This document shows positions 62,824 to 64,000 of a DNA stretch of 64,000 nucleotides, piece after piece. The first letter of the stretch is position 1; the number at the start of each line of letters is the position of its first letter. Both the position numbers and the translations under genes were made by a program. Location of the stretch: NCBI GenBank assembly GCA_017163975.1, contig JAFFSR010000395.1:2321001-2385000 (forward strand), written 5' to 3'. This DNA comes from Anastatus disparis. Lineage: Eukaryota; Arthropoda; Insecta; Hymenoptera; Eupelmidae. The notes below the pieces were generated by a model. That model had not been told where the DNA came from and made no database searches. It saw only the letters and a list, made by a program, of their open reading frames with translations.

Positions 62824-64000
62824 TCAGCATGGCTCCCGTGGTGTATTCGTACTTCGATCAATCTCCCTATCTGAATACGTTTTCTTCTGTCTAAGGACGC
62901 TTTCGACAAAAAGTGTCATAGCATCCCATTTTTCTTCAGCCGAGATCATTTCGCCTATAATTATCTCTGGCATTAGTCGTCCGACTATTTCCTCGACCTG
63001 GCGTCTTTCTTCGTTCCACCAATGGCAAACGAAAAGTGTATGATACGCATCGTCGCGATCAGCGGAACAGAAGATGCAGCCCGGGTCCTGAGCCTTTTCC
63101 ATTTTACTGAGATAGGAGCAGAAATACCCATGGTCACTGAGGAACTGGGTGAGGTAATCGTTAACCTCCCCGTGTTTTCTCTTAACCCATGGAGCCAGTT
63201 CCTTAATGACTGCCTTGGTCCATCGGCCTTTTTCCTCCTGATTCCATGTTTCTTGCCAGGATTTCATGGTTACCTGTCTTTCTTCTTTCTGGATTATTCC
63301 AATTTCTTTTTCCTGTTTCTTCCGTTCGTAGGTTCGCTTGCGTTCTAACGCCTGTAATTCAATCGGGATGATTCCTGCGATAGCTAGTACCACGGGTCCC
63401 GAGAAAGTGCGATGGGCGCTGGTGACTCTGAGAGCCCCTCTCCTTTGAACAGAAGATAATGTTTTCTGGTGCGTCTTTTTTCTCATTAAGTCAGCCCATA
63501 TTTCGGAGCCGCACAATAAGATAGACGTTGTAACTGGCATTAAAAGTCGTCGTTTGCTTGATTTTGGGCCGCTGGTGTTGGCCATAAGACGACTTAACTG
63601 CAACGTTTTCTTTATCGCTTTGTTGGCGACGTATTTTAGGTGCGACAAAAAGGTTAGTTTTGCATCCAGCTTCATGCCGAGATACGTTACCTCCCTCGTT
63701 GTCTGCACCACGTTTGTGCCTACTGTCATGGGAAACTCAATGTCGATGTGTTTCCAGGTTAAGGGCACTATTTCTGTTTTGGCCATCGCTGTTTCGAGAC
63801 CATGTTTCACCATCCACTCGGAGATTCTTCCCATCGCCGTGTTTAGTATGTGCTGGGCAATGTTTGCGTTTTTCGCGGTGATGACTAAGGCGACATCATC
63901 ATCGTACGCGAACATTTTCACTCCATCCGGCATTGCAAGTCTGAGCAATGCGTCGAACAGAATGTTCCAAAAGTCTGGGCCGAATATTGACGATGGATGC
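62824..64000 (-). CDS. R1-clade ORF2, reverse transcriptase C-terminal part (partial)
   Basis: The frame is open from the window edge (FGPDFWNILFDALLRL is the end of the GxxxGPxxWN block) to TGA at 62,824, about 390 codons. The catalytic box reads AYDDDVALVI (FADD in relatives). Then ETAMAKTEIV, TYLGMKLDAKLTFLSHL, a thumb region IWADLMRKKTHQKTLSSVQRRGALRVTSAHRT and the C-terminal CCHC finger CIFCSADRDDAYHTLFVC. The ORF is undamaged here, unlike the Waldo-like copy at 28-32 kb. The enzyme does target-primed reverse transcription. Endonuclease and ORF1 lie outside the window. Confidence 0.8.
   Translation of the reverse strand, partial: HPSSIFGPDFWNILFDALLRLAMPDGVKMFAYDDDVALVITAKNANIAQHILNTAMGRISEWMVKHGLETAMAKTEIVPLTWKHIDIEFPMTVGTNVVQTTREVTYLGMKLDAKLTFLSHLKYVANKAIKKTLQLSRLMANTSGPKSSKRRLLMPVTTSILLCGSEIWADLMRKKTHQKTLSSVQRRGALRVTSAHRTFSGPVVLAIAGIIPIELQALERKRTYERKKQEKEIGIIQKEERQVTMKSWQETWNQEEKGRWTKAVIKELAPWVKRKHGEVNDYLTQFLSDHGYFCSYLSKMEKAQDPGCIFCSADRDDAYHTLFVCHWWNEERRQVEEIVGRLMPEIIIGEMISAEEKWDAMTLFVESVLRQKKTYSDREIDRSTNTPREPC

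Larger units (their letters stand above)
61907..64000 (-). mobile_element. R1-clade non-LTR retrotransposon, runs off the window
   Basis: Minus strand: ORF2 C-terminal half, a 3' UTR of about 0.9 kb (62,823-61,926) and a poly(A) tail (T-run 61,907-61,925). The start lies beyond 64,000. Confidence 0.8.

Overview
This window looks like a stretch of an arthropod nuclear genome, most likely an insect. The grounds are AT-rich DNA with spliceosomal introns (66-85 bp in several genes, one of 1.9 kb), core promoters of the TATA plus TCAGT-initiator type, R1-clade non-LTR retrotransposons and very many fold-back MITEs. I see almost no certain host gene. The window is a nest of mobile elements, most of them dead.

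Layout: 1-4.3 kb holds the tail of a repeated transposon gene and then decayed Polinton/Maverick genes (capsid, a small uncharacterised protein, adenain-like protease, a small ORF); the capsid gene is broken by a MITE. At 4.9-5.6 kb is a CR1/Jockey-type retrotransposon relic, followed by hairpin elements and AT-rich DNA. About 8.45-17.33 kb is a DNA transposon with inverted repeats of about 1.3-1.5 kb, a four-exon DDE-like transposase gene with two frameshifts, and nested MITEs. A Helitron scrap lies near 18 kb. From 18.6 to 34.1 kb is a compound satellite (ACAY repeats plus CTCCGT repeats) interrupted by a CR1-like element (19.8-24.25 kb) and by a Waldo-like R1-clade element (27,996-32,447) with a 14-bp target duplication in the ACAY array. 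34.36-35.5 kb is a spliced Ser/Arg-rich gene that stays open in two frames. 36.6-40.2 kb is an inverted duplication of one dead transposon gene. 41.2-44.3 kb carries a Polinton-type terminus, a tRNA-like unit and arrays of MITEs.

The centrepiece is a structurally complete Polinton/Maverick (adintovirus-like) element at 44,368-58,580 (14,213 bp). It has inverted repeats of about 0.5 kb starting AGTAGAT, a perfect 6-bp target duplication CACAGG, and sits inside a MITE whose two halves still flank it. It encodes a truncated protein-primed DNA polymerase, chromodomain integrase, packaging ATPase, PLA2-domain protein, adenain-like protease, a probable penton-type capsid protein, a double-jelly-roll-type capsid protein (with two stops) and several small proteins. 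An unrecognised intron-containing gene lies between its left terminus and polB. Its genes form a compact viral layout: replication rightward, integrase-to-ATPase block leftward, structural block rightward from a divergent TATA promoter, with TATA boxes often embedded in the end of the preceding gene. Loss of the polymerase domain and the stops suggest it cannot replicate by itself.

The right end (58.96-64 kb) has more MITEs, a possible host 3' exon, and a minus-strand R1-clade retrotransposon running off the window. All assignments come from reading motifs and repeats by eye; no database search was possible.
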